This document shows, one piece after another, positions 30,271-38,069 of a stretch of DNA of 64,000 nt. This stretch comes from Kitasatospora phosalacinea. GTDB taxonomy: Bacteria > Actinomycetota > Actinomycetes > Streptomycetales > Streptomycetaceae. The position numbers and the translations under genes were made by a program. The stretch spans positions 1 through 64,000 of the forward strand of contig NZ_BSSA01000009.1 in NCBI RefSeq assembly GCF_030268885.1. The letters are read 5' to 3'. The notes below the pieces were generated by a model. The model did not search any database, had not been told where the DNA came from, and saw nothing but the letters and a program-made list of their open reading frames with translations. How positions within the stretch are numbered: position 1 is the first letter of the stretch; the number at the start of each line of letters is the position of its first letter.

Positions 30271-31743
30271 TCAGGCGTTCTCGACCGCGGCCGGGGCCCG
30301 GCCGGGGCGTCCGGGCGCCGGGTCCGCGCCCGGGTCCGCCCCGTCCAGGGCGTTGACGTCCTCCAGCGCGCGGCCGGTGGTGGCCGGGCCGAACAGGCCG
30401 ATGTCCAGGGTGATCAGCAGCAGGGTCGCCGCCACGAAGGCGAACAGCACCCCCGGCCCGAAGTCCCCGAGCATCGGCACCAGCAGGAACGGCATGGCGG
30501 CACTGGTCACCCGGGACAGCGAGTACGTCCAGTTGACGGCGGTGCTGCGCAGCCGGGTCGGGAAGATCTCGGCCTGGTAGACGTGGTACGAGTTGGAGAA
30601 CACGTTGGTGACGGCGGTGTTGCACACCCCGGCCGCCACGATCAGCCACTCGCTGCGGGCGGTGCCGAACACCACCCCGGAGGCGGCCATCCCCAGCGCC
30701 GAGACCACGATCAGGTGCTTGCGCTCGAAGCGTTCGATCAGCGGCAGCGAGAGCAGCGAACCGAGCGGGTAGCCGGCGAAGGTCAGCGCGCTGAACAGCA
30801 GCGAGTGGACGATCGAGAAGCCCTTCTGGGACAGCACCAGCGGGGCCATCGTGCCGAAGCCGTAGCCGCCGAAGGCCGCGAGCACGTGGAAGACCGCCAT
30901 CATCACCATCCGGCGCCGCAGCACCGGACGGCCGAGCAGCCGACGGGCGGCCTCCCGGGTGCCGGGCGGGGCGGCGGGGGCGGTCTTCGAGGGGACGACG
31001 GGGGCGGTGGCGGGGGCGGGAGCAGGAACGGCGGTGGTGCCGCCGCCCAGGGCGTGCAGAATCGTTTCGGCTTCCTGGACGCGGCCCACCGAGGCCAGCC
31101 AGCGCGGCGACTCCACCAGCACCCGGCGCAGCAGCAGGATCACCACCCCGCCGATCGAGCCGAGCAGCAGCAGCCACCGCCAGCCGTCCAGCCCCAGCGG
31201 GCTCAGCGGCACCACCCAGCGGGCCAGCAGCCCCACCGCGGGCACCCCGAGGAAGCCCACGGTGTACGCCCAGGCGGTGTACCGGCCGCGGTGCCGGGCG
31301 GGCAGCAGGTCGCTCAGGTAGGCGTCGGCGAGCGGCAGCACCGGGCCGATGCCCACGCCCGCCAGCACCCGGGCCCCGGCGACCGCCCAGGCGCCGTCCA
31401 CCAGCGCGCCCACGGCCGAGAACACCGTGTAGACCGCCACCGAGGCCAGCATGACGCGCCGTCGGCCGAACCGGTCGGCCAGCCGCCCGGTCACCGCCAC
31501 GCCGATGAACATGCCCACGAACACCGAGGCCAGCACCCCGGAGGTCTGGGTCCGGGTCAGCGCGTAGCGGTCGGTCAGCACCGCTCCCAGCACGCCCGAC
31601 ATGAAGATCTCGAACATGTCGAAGAACAGCGCCAGCCCGATGGTGGCGACGATCAGCCGGTGCCGCCGGGTCGGTTCCAGCACGTTCATCCGCTCGATGA
31701 CCGAGGCGGCCCGGTCGGCCGGGGTCACCCCTTCAACCGCCAT
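30271..31743 (-). CDS. MFS transporter, metabolite:H+ symporter type
   Basis: 490 residues, 12 membrane segments with a cytoplasmic central loop of about 60 residues rich in Ala/Pro/Val. Motifs include RLADRFGRRRVMLASVAVY (loop 2-3), LPARHRGRYTAWAY and a second-half LIERFERKHLIVV, as in sugar and aromatic-acid symporters. It lies directly upstream of the halogenase on the same strand, so it is a candidate exporter or importer for the pathway. Direction and substrate cannot be read. Confidence 0.85.
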   Translation of the reverse strand: MAVEGVTPADRAASVIERMNVLEPTRRHRLIVATIGLALFFDMFEIFMSGVLGAVLTDRYALTRTQTSGVLASVFVGMFIGVAVTGRLADRFGRRRVMLASVAVYTVFSAVGALVDGAWAVAGARVLAGVGIGPVLPLADAYLSDLLPARHRGRYTAWAYTVGFLGVPAVGLLARWVVPLSPLGLDGWRWLLLLGSIGGVVILLLRRVLVESPRWLASVGRVQEAETILHALGGGTTAVPAPAPATAPVVPSKTAPAAPPGTREAARRLLGRPVLRRRMVMMAVFHVLAAFGGYGFGTMAPLVLSQKGFSIVHSLLFSALTFAGYPLGSLLSLPLIERFERKHLIVVSALGMAASGVVFGTARSEWLIVAAGVCNTAVTNVFSNSYHVYQAEIFPTRLRSTAVNWTYSLSRVTSAAMPFLLVPMLGDFGPGVLFAFVAATLLLITLDIGLFGPATTGRALEDVNALDGADPGADPAPGRPGRAPAAVENA

Positions 31744-31819
31744 GGTGTCTCGTCTCCTTGGGTCGGGGAGGTGGGGGAGAGTGCCGTGCGGTGTGCGGTG
31801 TGCGGTCCTGCGGGGCCGG

Positions 31820-33151
31820 TCAGCTGCGGGGCGCGGGGCGGCCGGGGGCGTGCACCGTCCAGCCCGCCGCCGTCCAGGCCGCGCGGTCCAGGGCGTTGCG
31901 GCCGTCCACCAGCACCGGCGCGGCCACCAGGGCGGCCAGCCGGCGCGGGTCGGCGGTGCGGAACTCGGCCCACTCGGTCAGCAGCAGCACCAGGTCCGCG
32001 CCGCGCGCCGCCGCCTCCAGCGAGTCGGCGAACGCCAGCTCGGGACGGGCGGCCGCGCCGGAGCGGCCCGCCGCCGGGTCGTAGACGGTGACGCGGGCCC
32101 CGGCCCGGGCGGCGGCCGCCGCGACGTCCAGCGCGGGCGAGTCCCGCACGTCGTCGGTGTCCGGCTTGAACGCGGCCCCGAGGACGGCGATCCGCCGCCC
32201 CGCCAGCACGCCCCCGAGGGCGCGCCGGGCCAGGGCGAGGACCCGCTCCCGGGCCCGCAGGTTGATCCGGTCCACCTCGCCGAGCAGCGCCGCCGCCGAG
32301 TCGCCGCCGAGCTCCCGGGCCCGGGCCCGGAAGGCCCGGACGTCCTTGGGCAGGCAGCCCCCGCCGAAGCCCACCCCGGCCCGCAGGAACCGGGGCCCGA
32401 TCCGCTCGTCCAGCCCGATCGCCCGGGCCAGCACCGTCACGTCCGCGCCCGCCGCCTCGCACACCTCGGCCATCGCGTTGACGAACGACACCTTGGTGGC
32501 CAGGAAGGAGTTGGCGGCGACCTTCACCAGCTCGGCGGTGGCCAGGTCGGTGGCCAGGAACGGCACGCCCCGCTCCAGCAGGTCGCCGTACACCTCGCGC
32601 AGCACCTTCTCGGCGAGCTCCGAGGCGGCGCCCACCACGATCCGGTCCGGCGCCAGGGTGTCGGCCACCGCGTGCCCCTCGCGCAGGAACTCCGGGTTCC
32701 AGGCGAGCTCCACGGCCCGCCCGGCCGGGGCGAGTCCGGCCAGCCGCCCGGCCAGCTCGGCGGCGGTGCCCACCGGCACCGTCGACTTGCCGACCACCAC
32801 GCAGGGACGCTCCAGGTGCGGGGCGAGCGCGTCCACCGCCGCCCGCAGGTGGCTCAGGTCGGCCGCCTCGCCGTCGGCGGACTGCGGGGTGCCGACGGCG
32901 AGGAAGTGGACGTCCGCGAAGGCCGCGGCCGCGGCGAAGTCCGTGGTGAAGCGCAGCCGCCCGGAGCGGGTGTGGGTGCGCACCAGCTCGGCCAGCCCCG
33001 GCTCGTGGAACGGCACCTCGCCGCGCGCGAGCCGGGCCACCTTGTCCGCGTCGACGTCCAACCCGAGGACGTCGTAACCGAGTTCGGCCATGCCGGCGGC
33101 GTGGGTGGTGCCCAGGTAGCCGGTGCCGAGGACGGAGATCCGGAAGCTCAT
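31820..33151 (-). CDS. UDP-glucose 6-dehydrogenase family protein
   Basis: 443 residues with the three-domain nucleotide-sugar dehydrogenase layout: Rossmann GTGYLGTTHAAGMAELGYDV at the N-terminus, VVVGKSTVPVGTA, the helical linker ATAELVKVAANSFLATKVSF, catalytic Cys266 in GFGGGCLPKDV, and a C-terminal Rossmann domain GAAFKPDTDDVRDSPAL. It oxidises UDP-glucose (or a relative) to the uronate with two NAD+. No glycosyltransferase is present in the window, so its role in the cluster is not obvious; a sugar-acid derived building block is one possibility. The ATG is two bases after the upstream stop. Confidence 0.88.
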   Translation of the reverse strand: MSFRISVLGTGYLGTTHAAGMAELGYDVLGLDVDADKVARLARGEVPFHEPGLAELVRTHTRSGRLRFTTDFAAAAAFADVHFLAVGTPQSADGEAADLSHLRAAVDALAPHLERPCVVVGKSTVPVGTAAELAGRLAGLAPAGRAVELAWNPEFLREGHAVADTLAPDRIVVGAASELAEKVLREVYGDLLERGVPFLATDLATAELVKVAANSFLATKVSFVNAMAEVCEAAGADVTVLARAIGLDERIGPRFLRAGVGFGGGCLPKDVRAFRARARELGGDSAAALLGEVDRINLRARERVLALARRALGGVLAGRRIAVLGAAFKPDTDDVRDSPALDVAAAAARAGARVTVYDPAAGRSGAAARPELAFADSLEAAARGADLVLLLTEWAEFRTADPRRLAALVAAPVLVDGRNALDRAAWTAAGWTVHAPGRPAPRS

Positions 33152-33153
33152 GG

Positions 33154-33714
33154 TCAGGCCGGCTCGTTCCCGGGCGACCACTTGATCGAGCAGCCCATGC
33201 TGGGCCGGTGCGGCTCCGGCACCGGCCGTCCGGCCAGCACCTCGCCCACCGCGGCCCGCAGCAGCGCGCCGGTCACCGGCCGCCCGTTGCCGGGCGTCGA
33301 GTCGTCGAAGGCGCCCCGGTAGCGCAGGGTGCGCTCCGGCCCGTACAGGAAGAAGTCCGGCGTGCAGGCCGCCCGGAAGGCCAGCGCCGTCGACTGGTCG
33401 GCGTCCACCAGGTACGGGAACGACCAACCGGTGCGCGCCAGTTGGGCGCGCAGACCGGGCAGGTCGTCGTCCGGCGCGATCCCGGTGTCGTTGGCGCACA
33501 TCGCGACCACCGCCAGGTCGGCGAACTCGGCGGCGAACTCGCCGACGGCCTTCTCCAGGTGGCGGACGAACGGGCAGTGGTTGGAGAGGAAGGCGACCAG
33601 CAGCGCGGGCGAGTCCGCGAAGTCGGCCGACGTGCTGCGCCGGCCGTCCGTGCCGGGCAGGTCGAAGTCGGGCGCGGGGGTGCCCAGCGGCACCATGAAC
33701 GAGGAGACGGGCAC
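33154..33714 (-). CDS. Thioredoxin-fold peroxiredoxin-like protein
   Basis: 186 residues of the AhpC/TSA-like redoxin fold: LGTPAPDFDLPGTDGR, LLVAFLSNHCPFVRHLEKAV with Cys47, GWSFPYLVDADQSTALAFRA, and a C-terminal SMGCSIKW. It has single cysteines rather than a CxxC pair, as in the common thioredoxin-family proteins of unknown specificity that resolve on a C-terminal Cys. It may protect reactive intermediates or serve as a thiol carrier. The GTG at 33714 follows GAGGGGG; an in-frame ATG six codons later is the alternative. Confidence 0.75.
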   Translation of the reverse strand: MPVSSFMVPLGTPAPDFDLPGTDGRRSTSADFADSPALLVAFLSNHCPFVRHLEKAVGEFAAEFADLAVVAMCANDTGIAPDDDLPGLRAQLARTGWSFPYLVDADQSTALAFRAACTPDFFLYGPERTLRYRGAFDDSTPGNGRPVTGALLRAAVGEVLAGRPVPEPHRPSMGCSIKWSPGNEPA

Positions 33715-33726
33715 CGTCCGACCCCC

Positions 33727-34191
33727 TCAGCCCTCGTCGCCCAGCAGCAGCGGCGCCGTCGGGTCCAACTCCCGGGCGTCGTGCACCACCTCGACGTACA
33801 TGCCGTCGGGGTCGATCACGAAGAAGAAGTCGACCAGCGTCCGGCCGCGCTTGATCTCGGTGACCTCGCCGATCCCGGCGGCGATCGCGGCCTCCCGGGC
33901 CGCGGCCAGGTCCGGGACGGTGAAGCCGAGGTGCTTCACGCCGATCTCGGGCAGGTTGTTGCCGACCGTGAACACCGGGCGCTCGACGCCCGGGGCGCTG
34001 TTCTCGGCGTAGTGGAACAGCTCCAGCACGTACCCGTCGTCCTGGCGCAGGTGCGAGATGGTCAGCGACTTGTCGGCCTTCGCCCACTCGGCGACCAGCC
34101 GGAAGCCGAAGTGGGCGTAGAAGGCCTTGGAGGCGTCCAGGTCGGAGACGGTGAAGGCGGTGTGGTGCGGACGGTGCACGATCGGTGCCAC
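33727..34191 (-). CDS. VOC-superfamily (glyoxalase/dioxygenase fold) protein 1
   Basis: 154 residues with two beta-alpha-beta-beta-beta modules: HHTAFTVSDLDASKAFYAHF and VKHLGFTVPDLAAAREAAIA. Candidate metal ligands are His (HHTAF), Glu (LELFHY), His (KHLGF) and Glu (MYVEVVH), the arrangement of glyoxalase I and methylmalonyl-CoA epimerase. It is therefore more likely an isomerase or lyase than a drug-binding protein. It sits in the middle of the minus-strand operon between the thioredoxin-like and ABM genes. Confidence 0.8.
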   Translation of the reverse strand: MAPIVHRPHHTAFTVSDLDASKAFYAHFGFRLVAEWAKADKSLTISHLRQDDGYVLELFHYAENSAPGVERPVFTVGNNLPEIGVKHLGFTVPDLAAAREAAIAAGIGEVTEIKRGRTLVDFFFVIDPDGMYVEVVHDARELDPTAPLLLGDEG

Positions 34192-34276
34192 GGTCGGCTC
34201 TCCTGTCGGGCGGTCGGGGCGGGACGGTCGGGGGCGGGGCGGTCGGGGACGGTCGGGGGTGGGCCGGTGCGCCGGG
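34192..34276. repeat. G-rich imperfect repeat between operon genes
   Basis: Short gap built from four or five imperfect GGTCGGGG(C/A)GG-type units on the plus strand, enough runs of G to form a quadruplex in the template strand. No promoter is evident. Compare the similar G-rich repeat at 35817-35892 in the same operon. Confidence 0.55.
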
Positions 34277-34615
34277 TCAGCGCGCCGGGTCGGCGGCGAC
34301 GGCCAGGCCGTTGGCGCTGTACAGCACGTTGAGGAACTCGATCCGCGGCGGGCCCTGCACCAGGCCGGCCGCGCGCCGCCCGAACTCGGCGGTCTGCGCG
34401 GTGGCCCGGTGCTCGCGGAACGCCGCCTCGTCGCGGTAGATCTCGTAGAACACCCGCACCAGCGGCTCGCCGTCGACCCGGTGCACGGCGTAGCCGACCA
34501 GGCCGGGCTCGTTGGCGGCGGCCTGGCCGATCCGCCAGCCGGCGAGCGCGTCGAACTCCTCGGCGCGCCCGTCGACCAGCTCGAACCGGGCCGCCACCGC
34601 GTACTGCCCGGTCAC
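34277..34615 (-). CDS. Antibiotic biosynthesis monooxygenase (ABM) domain protein
   Basis: 112 residues, a single dimeric alpha/beta-barrel ABM domain: YAVAARFELVDGRAEEFDAL, LVGYAVHRVDGEPLVRVFYE, IYRDEAAFREHRATAQTAEF. The family contains cofactor-free quinone-forming monooxygenases (ActVA-Orf6) as well as proteins of unknown role. A cofactor-independent oxidation of an electron-rich aromatic would fit an aminophenol pathway, but no residue proves it. The GTG at 34615 overlaps the PP-loop gene stop by four bases. Confidence 0.8.
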   Translation of the reverse strand: MTGQYAVAARFELVDGRAEEFDALAGWRIGQAAANEPGLVGYAVHRVDGEPLVRVFYEIYRDEAAFREHRATAQTAEFGRRAAGLVQGPPRIEFLNVLYSANGLAVAADPAR

Positions 34616-35793
34616 GCCTCGTCCCCGGTGAGGGCCAGCTGCGGGAAGCCGCCCTCGTAGGTGATGCCGCGGGCGATCTCGTCCTCGTTGGCGGTGATGC
34701 AGTCGGCCAGCGCGGTCACCCACTCGTCGGTCAGGCCGCGGCGCCGCGCGGTGACCAGGATCTGCCGCAGCGGGTTGACGTGCGCCTCCGACAGGCCGCG
34801 CAGGCTCATGATCTGGTCGGGCGTCACGTCCAGCGGGAACGAGGCGGGCAGCGGGCTGCCGCTGACCTTGAAGTTCAAGATGGTGCGGATGCACTTCTCG
34901 CACCGGCAGCAGTTGCGGTCCTTGTGCTCGCCCTGCCAGCACACCCGCAGGTTGTCCGCGCCGTTGGGCCACAGCTTCGCCAGCGCCGCGACCTTGTCGC
35001 TGCGCTCCACGCCCGCCGCGTCGTGGTGGATCCGCATCCGGCCGCCCGACATCATCCAGTCCGTCATCGGGTTGGAGCCCCACGGCAGCACCAGCGAGCC
35101 GTACGGCTCGGAGGAGGCCACGATGCCGTGCTCGAAGCGGCCGCTGAACAGCGTCAGCACCGAGGCCATGCCGGTGGCGAAGGCGTCCTCCCAGTACCGC
35201 AGGTCGCTGTGCCACAGCTTGCGGAAGTTGGTGGTCACCGGCAGCAGCTCCACCCCGACGCCCTGCAGCAGCGGGATGCTGCGGGTGTACAGCGTGTCGT
35301 ACGCCTCCACCTCCTCCAGCGGGATGTCGAAGCCGTGCACCATCACCGCGCCGGTCAGCTCGTACGAGCCGCGCCCGGCCGCCTTCTTGACGTGCCGGAT
35401 CGTGGTGTACGCGCTGTCCACGCCGCCGGAGAAGGTCTGCAGGGCCGAACGCCCGGCGGAACGGTCGCGGTTGGGCACCTCGCGGTCCGCGGTCAGCCGC
35501 ACCGCGGTGTACTTCTCCGGGCGCCACTGCACCCAGGCGGCCTGGAACTCCTCCAGGTTCTCCAGCAGTTGGGCCGTCACCGGCCCCTCCACGTGCAGGT
35601 CCTCGCCCTTGCGCATCGCCACGAACAGCGCGGCCAGCAGGAACGGGTCCATCACGTCGGTCAGGTACTCCTCGTGCCGGGAGTGCACCCGGTACCAGAG
35701 CAGGTCCGGCACCGTGCCGTCCTTGTGGGACACCTCGCAGGAGAGGGTGAGACGGCCGTCGGCCGCGCTGCGCCGGACGGGGGCGATCCTCAT
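34612..35793 (-). CDS. PP-loop (N-type) ATP pyrophosphatase of unknown specificity
   Basis: 393 residues. The PP-loop SGGVDS lies at 122-127 (LQTFSGGVDSAYT), after an N-terminal beta-rich domain of about 110 residues. A Cys cluster CCRCEKC at 295-301 (CCxCxxC) could bind zinc or an Fe-S cluster, as in QueC/TtcA/TtuA-like enzymes. PP-loop enzymes adenylate a carbonyl and then add ammonia, an amine or sulfur. No glutaminase domain is present, so an amide ligase using a free amine or a nitrile/thio-forming enzyme are both possible. ATG with GAAGGAG site. It is one of the least conventional genes in the cluster. Confidence 0.75.
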   Translation of the reverse strand: MRIAPVRRSAADGRLTLSCEVSHKDGTVPDLLWYRVHSRHEEYLTDVMDPFLLAALFVAMRKGEDLHVEGPVTAQLLENLEEFQAAWVQWRPEKYTAVRLTADREVPNRDRSAGRSALQTFSGGVDSAYTTIRHVKKAAGRGSYELTGAVMVHGFDIPLEEVEAYDTLYTRSIPLLQGVGVELLPVTTNFRKLWHSDLRYWEDAFATGMASVLTLFSGRFEHGIVASSEPYGSLVLPWGSNPMTDWMMSGGRMRIHHDAAGVERSDKVAALAKLWPNGADNLRVCWQGEHKDRNCCRCEKCIRTILNFKVSGSPLPASFPLDVTPDQIMSLRGLSEAHVNPLRQILVTARRRGLTDEWVTALADCITANEDEIARGITYEGGFPQLALTGDEA

Positions 35794-35816
35794 GGCGGTA
35801 ACTCCTTCGCGGGGGT

Positions 35817-35892
35817 GGTTCTTCGGGTGGGGACGGTTCTCCGGGGGCGGTTCTCCGGGGGTGGTTCTTCGCGGGCGGTTCTCCGGCGGGGC
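35817..35892. repeat. Five tandem 14-18 bp repeats upstream of the PP-loop gene
   Basis: Copies of GGTTCT(C/T)CGGGGG(C/T) start at 35817, 35835, 35849, 35863 and 35877, three of them exactly 14 bases long. They fill the gap between the VOC gene and the PP-loop gene, whose GAAGGAG ribosome site lies just after. The repeat may be a leader structure or a recent slippage expansion; its function is unknown. Confidence 0.7.
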
Positions 35893-35903
35893 GGGGCGGG
35901 CCC

Positions 35904-36374
35904 TCAGGCCGCGGGCGGCGCCGGGGGTTCGATCAGCTCGACGAGGTTGCCGTCGGGGTCGCGCAGGTACAGGAACTTCACGCCGCGGGCGGCCTCCGGG
36001 GCGTCCACCTCCACCGGGCCGCCGACCACCTCGACGCCCCGGGCGCGCAGCTCCTTCTCGGCGGCGGCCAGGTCGGCCACGGCCAGCGCCAGGTGCCGCA
36101 GCCCGGCGGTGTTGGACGGCGCCGCCGGGTCGTTCGGCGCCACCCCGCGGTGGTAGTGGGTGAGTTCGACCACCGTCGCGGCGCCGGGCACCCGCAGGTG
36201 GACGGTGGTGGCGGTGGCGCCGGGCACGCCCACGCCCGCGCCGAACCACGGCGCGGTCAGCTCCAGCCGCTTGACCTCCTCGGCGCCGAACAGCTCGGTC
36301 CAGAACCGGACCAGCCGCTCCAGGTCGGGGGTGACCAGCGCGATGTGCAGCACTCCTGTGACGTCGACGGTCAT
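35904..36374 (-). CDS. VOC-superfamily (glyoxalase/dioxygenase fold) protein 2
   Basis: 156 residues, two VOC modules: LHIALVTPDLERLVRFWTEL and LRHLALAVADLAAAEKELRA. Candidate ligands are His in VLHIAL, Glu in VVELTHY, His in LRHLAL and Glu in NLVELIEP, the classical metal-site order. It differs from VOC protein 1 (33727-34191) throughout, so it is not a recent duplicate. Its start ATG at 36374 overlaps the stop of the Gfo/Idh/MocA gene (ATGA), making the two a coupled pair. An extradiol cleavage or epimerase activity are the family options. Confidence 0.8.
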   Translation of the reverse strand: MTVDVTGVLHIALVTPDLERLVRFWTELFGAEEVKRLELTAPWFGAGVGVPGATATTVHLRVPGAATVVELTHYHRGVAPNDPAAPSNTAGLRHLALAVADLAAAEKELRARGVEVVGGPVEVDAPEAARGVKFLYLRDPDGNLVELIEPPAPPAA

Positions 36375-37630
36375 CCGACCAGCACCTCCGGGGCGGCCCG
36401 GCGTCCGGCCCCGGGGCCGGTACCGGTGACGGGGACGGGGACGGGGAACGCGGGGTCGAGCGCGGGCAGCACCCCGGCCAGCCGGGCCCGCTGGCGGCGC
36501 TCCAGGTAGGCCAGGAAGGCCTGCCCGGCGCCCGACTCCAGGCCGAGGGCGAAGGACTGGCCGACCCACTCCTGCAGCAGGTCCGTCCGCCCGGCCGCCG
36601 CGGCGGGCCGCCGCAGCGGCGCCGAGGCCACCGCGGTGCGGATCAACTCCGAGGCGCGCAGCACCTCCTCGGGGTCGACCCGGGCCGGCTCGGGGTCGCT
36701 GAGCCGGGCGTGCGCCGCGGAGACCATCCCGAGCATGTTGTCGTCGGCGGTGAACAGCCGCTTGCCGAGCACGGTGGCGCCGCGGCACAGCATCACCCCG
36801 GCCTTGATGTCGGCGAACTCCTCGCAGATCGGCGCGTAGGTCGCGTGGATCGACAGCCCGCCGCGGGTGAACACGTCCAGGCTGCGGACGACCGCCGGGT
36901 GGTGCAGGTTCGAGTAGTGGACGAAGGCCGCGCCGCGCACCGAGCGGCCGACCAGGACGCCCTCGCCCAGCCGCAGCGGGGTGCCGTCGGGGGCGCTGGT
37001 CGGGTCGCGGTCCTCGGCGTACTCCAGCTCCTCCGGCTCGCCCACCAGGTCCGCCCCGATGTACAGCTGGTGGGGCATCTCCACCTCGTACACGGTCGGC
37101 TGGCCGGCGTCGGCGGCGCCGCGGCCGCGCAGGTTGTCGCCGAGCCGGTCCTTGGAGAAGTTGGTCACGCACAGCACCGGGTCGAGGTCGTACAGGCCGA
37201 TCAGGCCGCGGACCTCGGCGTGCACCTTCGAGTACAGGTAGTTGCGGACCAGGACGGCGCTGGAGTCGGCCAGCGCCCGGCGCACCCCCGCGGCGTGCTC
37301 GGGGGCGACGGTGAACGGCTTCTCGATCAGGAAGCGCCGGTAGCCGGCCTCCCACCACTCGATCAGCTGCGGGGCCAGGATGCGGCTCGGCAGGCACAGG
37401 TCGACGATCACCGACTCCTTGGCGGCGGGCGGGAGTTCGTCCCGGCTGCCGTGCACCTGCGGATCGAGGCCGTCGCGCCGCAGCAGTTCGGCGAGCTCCG
37501 GGCCGGGGCGCCGGGCCGGGTCGACGAAGGCGATCCGGCCGCGGTCCAGCCGGCCCGCCCGGGCCAGCTGGGAGTAGGCGCGGTAGTGCAGCGACCCCGC
37601 CTTCCCGGCCCCCACGACGACGATGTCCAC
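36371..37630 (-). CDS. Gfo/Idh/MocA-family NAD(P)-dependent oxidoreductase
   Basis: 419 residues. The N-terminal Rossmann motif is IVVVGAGKAGSLHYRAYSQL, and the family's catalytic-Lys block is YRRFLIEKPFTV (usual EKP). A C-terminal alpha/beta domain follows, with about 50 extra residues including a Pro/Gly-rich end. The family oxidises or reduces sugars and polyols, or, in other members, cyclises or reduces imines. It is flanked by cupin and VOC genes. Substrate not inferable; a sugar-acid link with the UDP-glucose dehydrogenase of the same operon is possible. Confidence 0.82.
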   Translation of the reverse strand: MDIVVVGAGKAGSLHYRAYSQLARAGRLDRGRIAFVDPARRPGPELAELLRRDGLDPQVHGSRDELPPAAKESVIVDLCLPSRILAPQLIEWWEAGYRRFLIEKPFTVAPEHAAGVRRALADSSAVLVRNYLYSKVHAEVRGLIGLYDLDPVLCVTNFSKDRLGDNLRGRGAADAGQPTVYEVEMPHQLYIGADLVGEPEELEYAEDRDPTSAPDGTPLRLGEGVLVGRSVRGAAFVHYSNLHHPAVVRSLDVFTRGGLSIHATYAPICEEFADIKAGVMLCRGATVLGKRLFTADDNMLGMVSAAHARLSDPEPARVDPEEVLRASELIRTAVASAPLRRPAAAAGRTDLLQEWVGQSFALGLESGAGQAFLAYLERRQRARLAGVLPALDPAFPVPVPVTGTGPGAGRRAAPEVLVG

Positions 37631-37636
37631 CGCGGC

Positions 37637-38014
37637 TCAGCCCGCCTTCACGTGCTCGACGGCGCCGCCGAAGTCGGCGTCGGCGATGTGGAAGGCCAGG
37701 TAGCGCAGCGTCTCGTCACCGGTGTTGGTGATCCGGTGCTTGGTGCCGCGCGGGATGCGCACGCAGGAGGACGGGCCGAGGTCGTGCAGGGCGCCGTCGA
37801 ACTCCAGCTGCGCGCTGCCGGAGATGATGAAGTAGGTCTCGTCGGTGCGGGGGTGGTGGTGCACCTGGCCGCCCCGGCCGGGTTCGGCGCTGGCCACGGC
37901 GACCCGGACCACGTGGCTGCCGGGGTTCTCCGCCGAGGCGTACAGCAGCGCCCGGACGACGTCGCCGCCGTACACGCTCTCGGTCATCGCGTCCACGTCG
38001 AGCAGCGGGTTCAT
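37637..38014 (-). CDS. Cupin-domain protein
   Basis: 125 residues, one conserved cupin barrel. Motif 1 is GGQVHHHPRTDETYFIISG (metal ligands HxH and Glu), motif 2 is IPRGTKHRITNTG. Small cupins of this type are isomerases, dioxygenases or lyases that bind Fe, Mn or Ni. It lies between the DapA-like aldolase and the Gfo/Idh/MocA gene, and could act on the product of the aldolase (inference). Confidence 0.8.
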   Translation of the reverse strand: MNPLLDVDAMTESVYGGDVVRALLYASAENPGSHVVRVAVASAEPGRGGQVHHHPRTDETYFIISGSAQLEFDGALHDLGPSSCVRIPRGTKHRITNTGDETLRYLAFHIADADFGGAVEHVKAG

Positions 38015-38069
38015 GGGTGCGGTCCTTCCTGGAGGGGGGAGTTGACGGGTTGCCGGGTTCCTCGACCGG

